From assembly GCA_019310865.1 (NCBI GenBank), contig JAFDDL010000306.1, positions 1 to 6,690 on the forward strand: a DNA stretch of 6,690 bases, in the 5' to 3' direction. This document shows, piece after piece, positions 6,282 through 6,690 of this stretch (the first letter of the stretch is position 1; each line of letters starts with the position of its first letter). The notes beneath the pieces are model-generated. The model saw only the letters and a program-made list of their open reading frames with translations, searched no databases and was not told the origin of the DNA. The stretch comes from Deltaproteobacteria bacterium. GTDB taxonomy: Bacteria > Desulfobacterota > Desulfobacteria > Desulfobacterales > JAFDDL01. The translations under genes and the position numbers were made by a program.

Positions 6282-6451
6282 AACTCCCTAATTTGAGTGG
6301 TTACTTTGTTTGAACACGTCCCAAAAAATAGAATTTTCCTGATACTGCTGTCCTCACACAACTTGTAACACACACCCTAAAAAAAGTCATGCACCTCCGA
6401 CAAAGCCGGCAGCGCCAACGCATGTAAATATTACACGGTCCCTATGAATTT
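6282..6451. other. non-coding stretch between the S9 leader and repeat copy 2
   Basis: I see no convincing gene here. It holds only a small palindrome TGTAA-ATA-TTACA at 6423-6435. Composition shifts from AT-rich near the peptidase to more balanced by about 6390, so the right end of the imported segment may lie in this stretch. No attC-like arm, transposon end or integrase gene is visible. Confidence 0.5.
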
Positions 6452-6690
6452 GCACTAGTGCCCTTTTCAGCTTCGCACGGCCTGGTCTGGGGTTGATTGT
6501 GTATATGGAAATATCTGCGTGATAATTATTGATATTTTAAACTGTTACATGCTATGCTGCAAATTAAGTTAAATCGTCGGGTATATGATTTCGTTTCAAT
6601 TACGTTAACTATATTAAGGGGAGGGTCATAAAACCATCGCTGTGTGACATGTGTTTTATGCCAGCGCTTCACCTAAGTAACAATTTACCA
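6452..6690 (+). repeat. direct repeat copy 2: upstream region of a presumed second sigma gene
   Basis: This is the same-orientation partner of 1277-1445, running off the right edge. It contains 70 extra bases (6553-6622) absent from copy 1, with no repeated bases at the junction. In the frame matching GTG 1406 of copy 1 it has TAA at 6678-6680, which shows that this frame is not coding there. By analogy, a paralogous sigma gene should start about 30 bases beyond the window. Confidence 0.88.
6529..6558 (+). promoter_or_regulatory. candidate sigma-70-like promoter in repeat copy 2
   Basis: TTGATA (6529-6534) and TATGCT (6553-6558) are 18 bases apart and point towards the presumed second sigma gene. 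Copy 1 keeps the -35 (1354-1359), but its -10 falls in the missing 70 bases and is replaced by GGGTCA. A purine tract AAGGGGAGGG lies at 6616-6625, also mostly in the missing block, without a start codon close behind it. Confidence 0.4.

Overview
The window looks like Gram-negative chromosomal DNA made of two kinds of sequence. The left part (1-3070) has balanced, proteobacterial-looking composition and carries an iron-type surface-signalling locus: the N-terminal 398 codons of a TonB-dependent receptor on the minus strand and, divergently, a FecI-type ECF sigma gene followed by its FecR-type regulator. The middle and right (3071 to about 6450) is clearly richer in A+T, lies entirely on the minus strand and looks imported. 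The host phylum cannot be fixed from the sequence; a proteobacterial or Desulfobacterota host is a guess.

Layout. (1) 1-1194: receptor with an N-terminal STN signalling domain, a TonB box and a plug; it runs off the left edge. (2) 1195-1471: divergent control region. (3) 1472-1949: sigma gene broken by an internal deletion plus frameshift. (4) 1946-3070: intact FecR-like protein, overlapping the sigma stop by ATGA. (5) 3071-4159: a short, apparently relict gene-cassette stretch on the minus strand. Reading leftwards, it holds the 3' end of an unknown gene, an attC-like 63-bp hairpin site, a two-gene unit (tandem-ACT protein plus a three-helix CBU_0592-type membrane protein) and a possible further remnant up to the FecR stop. 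(6) 4156-6216: secreted S9-family serine peptidase, intact, with Bacteroidota-like style. (7) 6452-6690: a second copy of the sigma-gene upstream region in the same orientation, cut by the window edge.

How it fits together. Receptor, sigma and FecR would form a cell-surface signalling trio: the STN domain reports ligand to FecR, which controls the sigma factor. Here the sigma gene has lost the part of region 2 that melts and recognises the -10 element, so the local trio is probably dead unless a paralogous sigma acts in trans. The repeat at the right edge suggests that a second sigma gene begins just beyond 6690. The two repeat copies differ by a 70-bp indel that contains the best candidate promoter -10 and a purine-rich Shine-Dalgarno-like tract, both missing from the copy in front of the broken sigma gene.

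The most interesting points are the paired sigma upstream regions enclosing foreign DNA, the decayed sigma gene beside an intact FecR, and the attC-like cassette architecture without an integrase in view. I see no CRISPR array, tRNA, rRNA, transposase or recognisable defence system.
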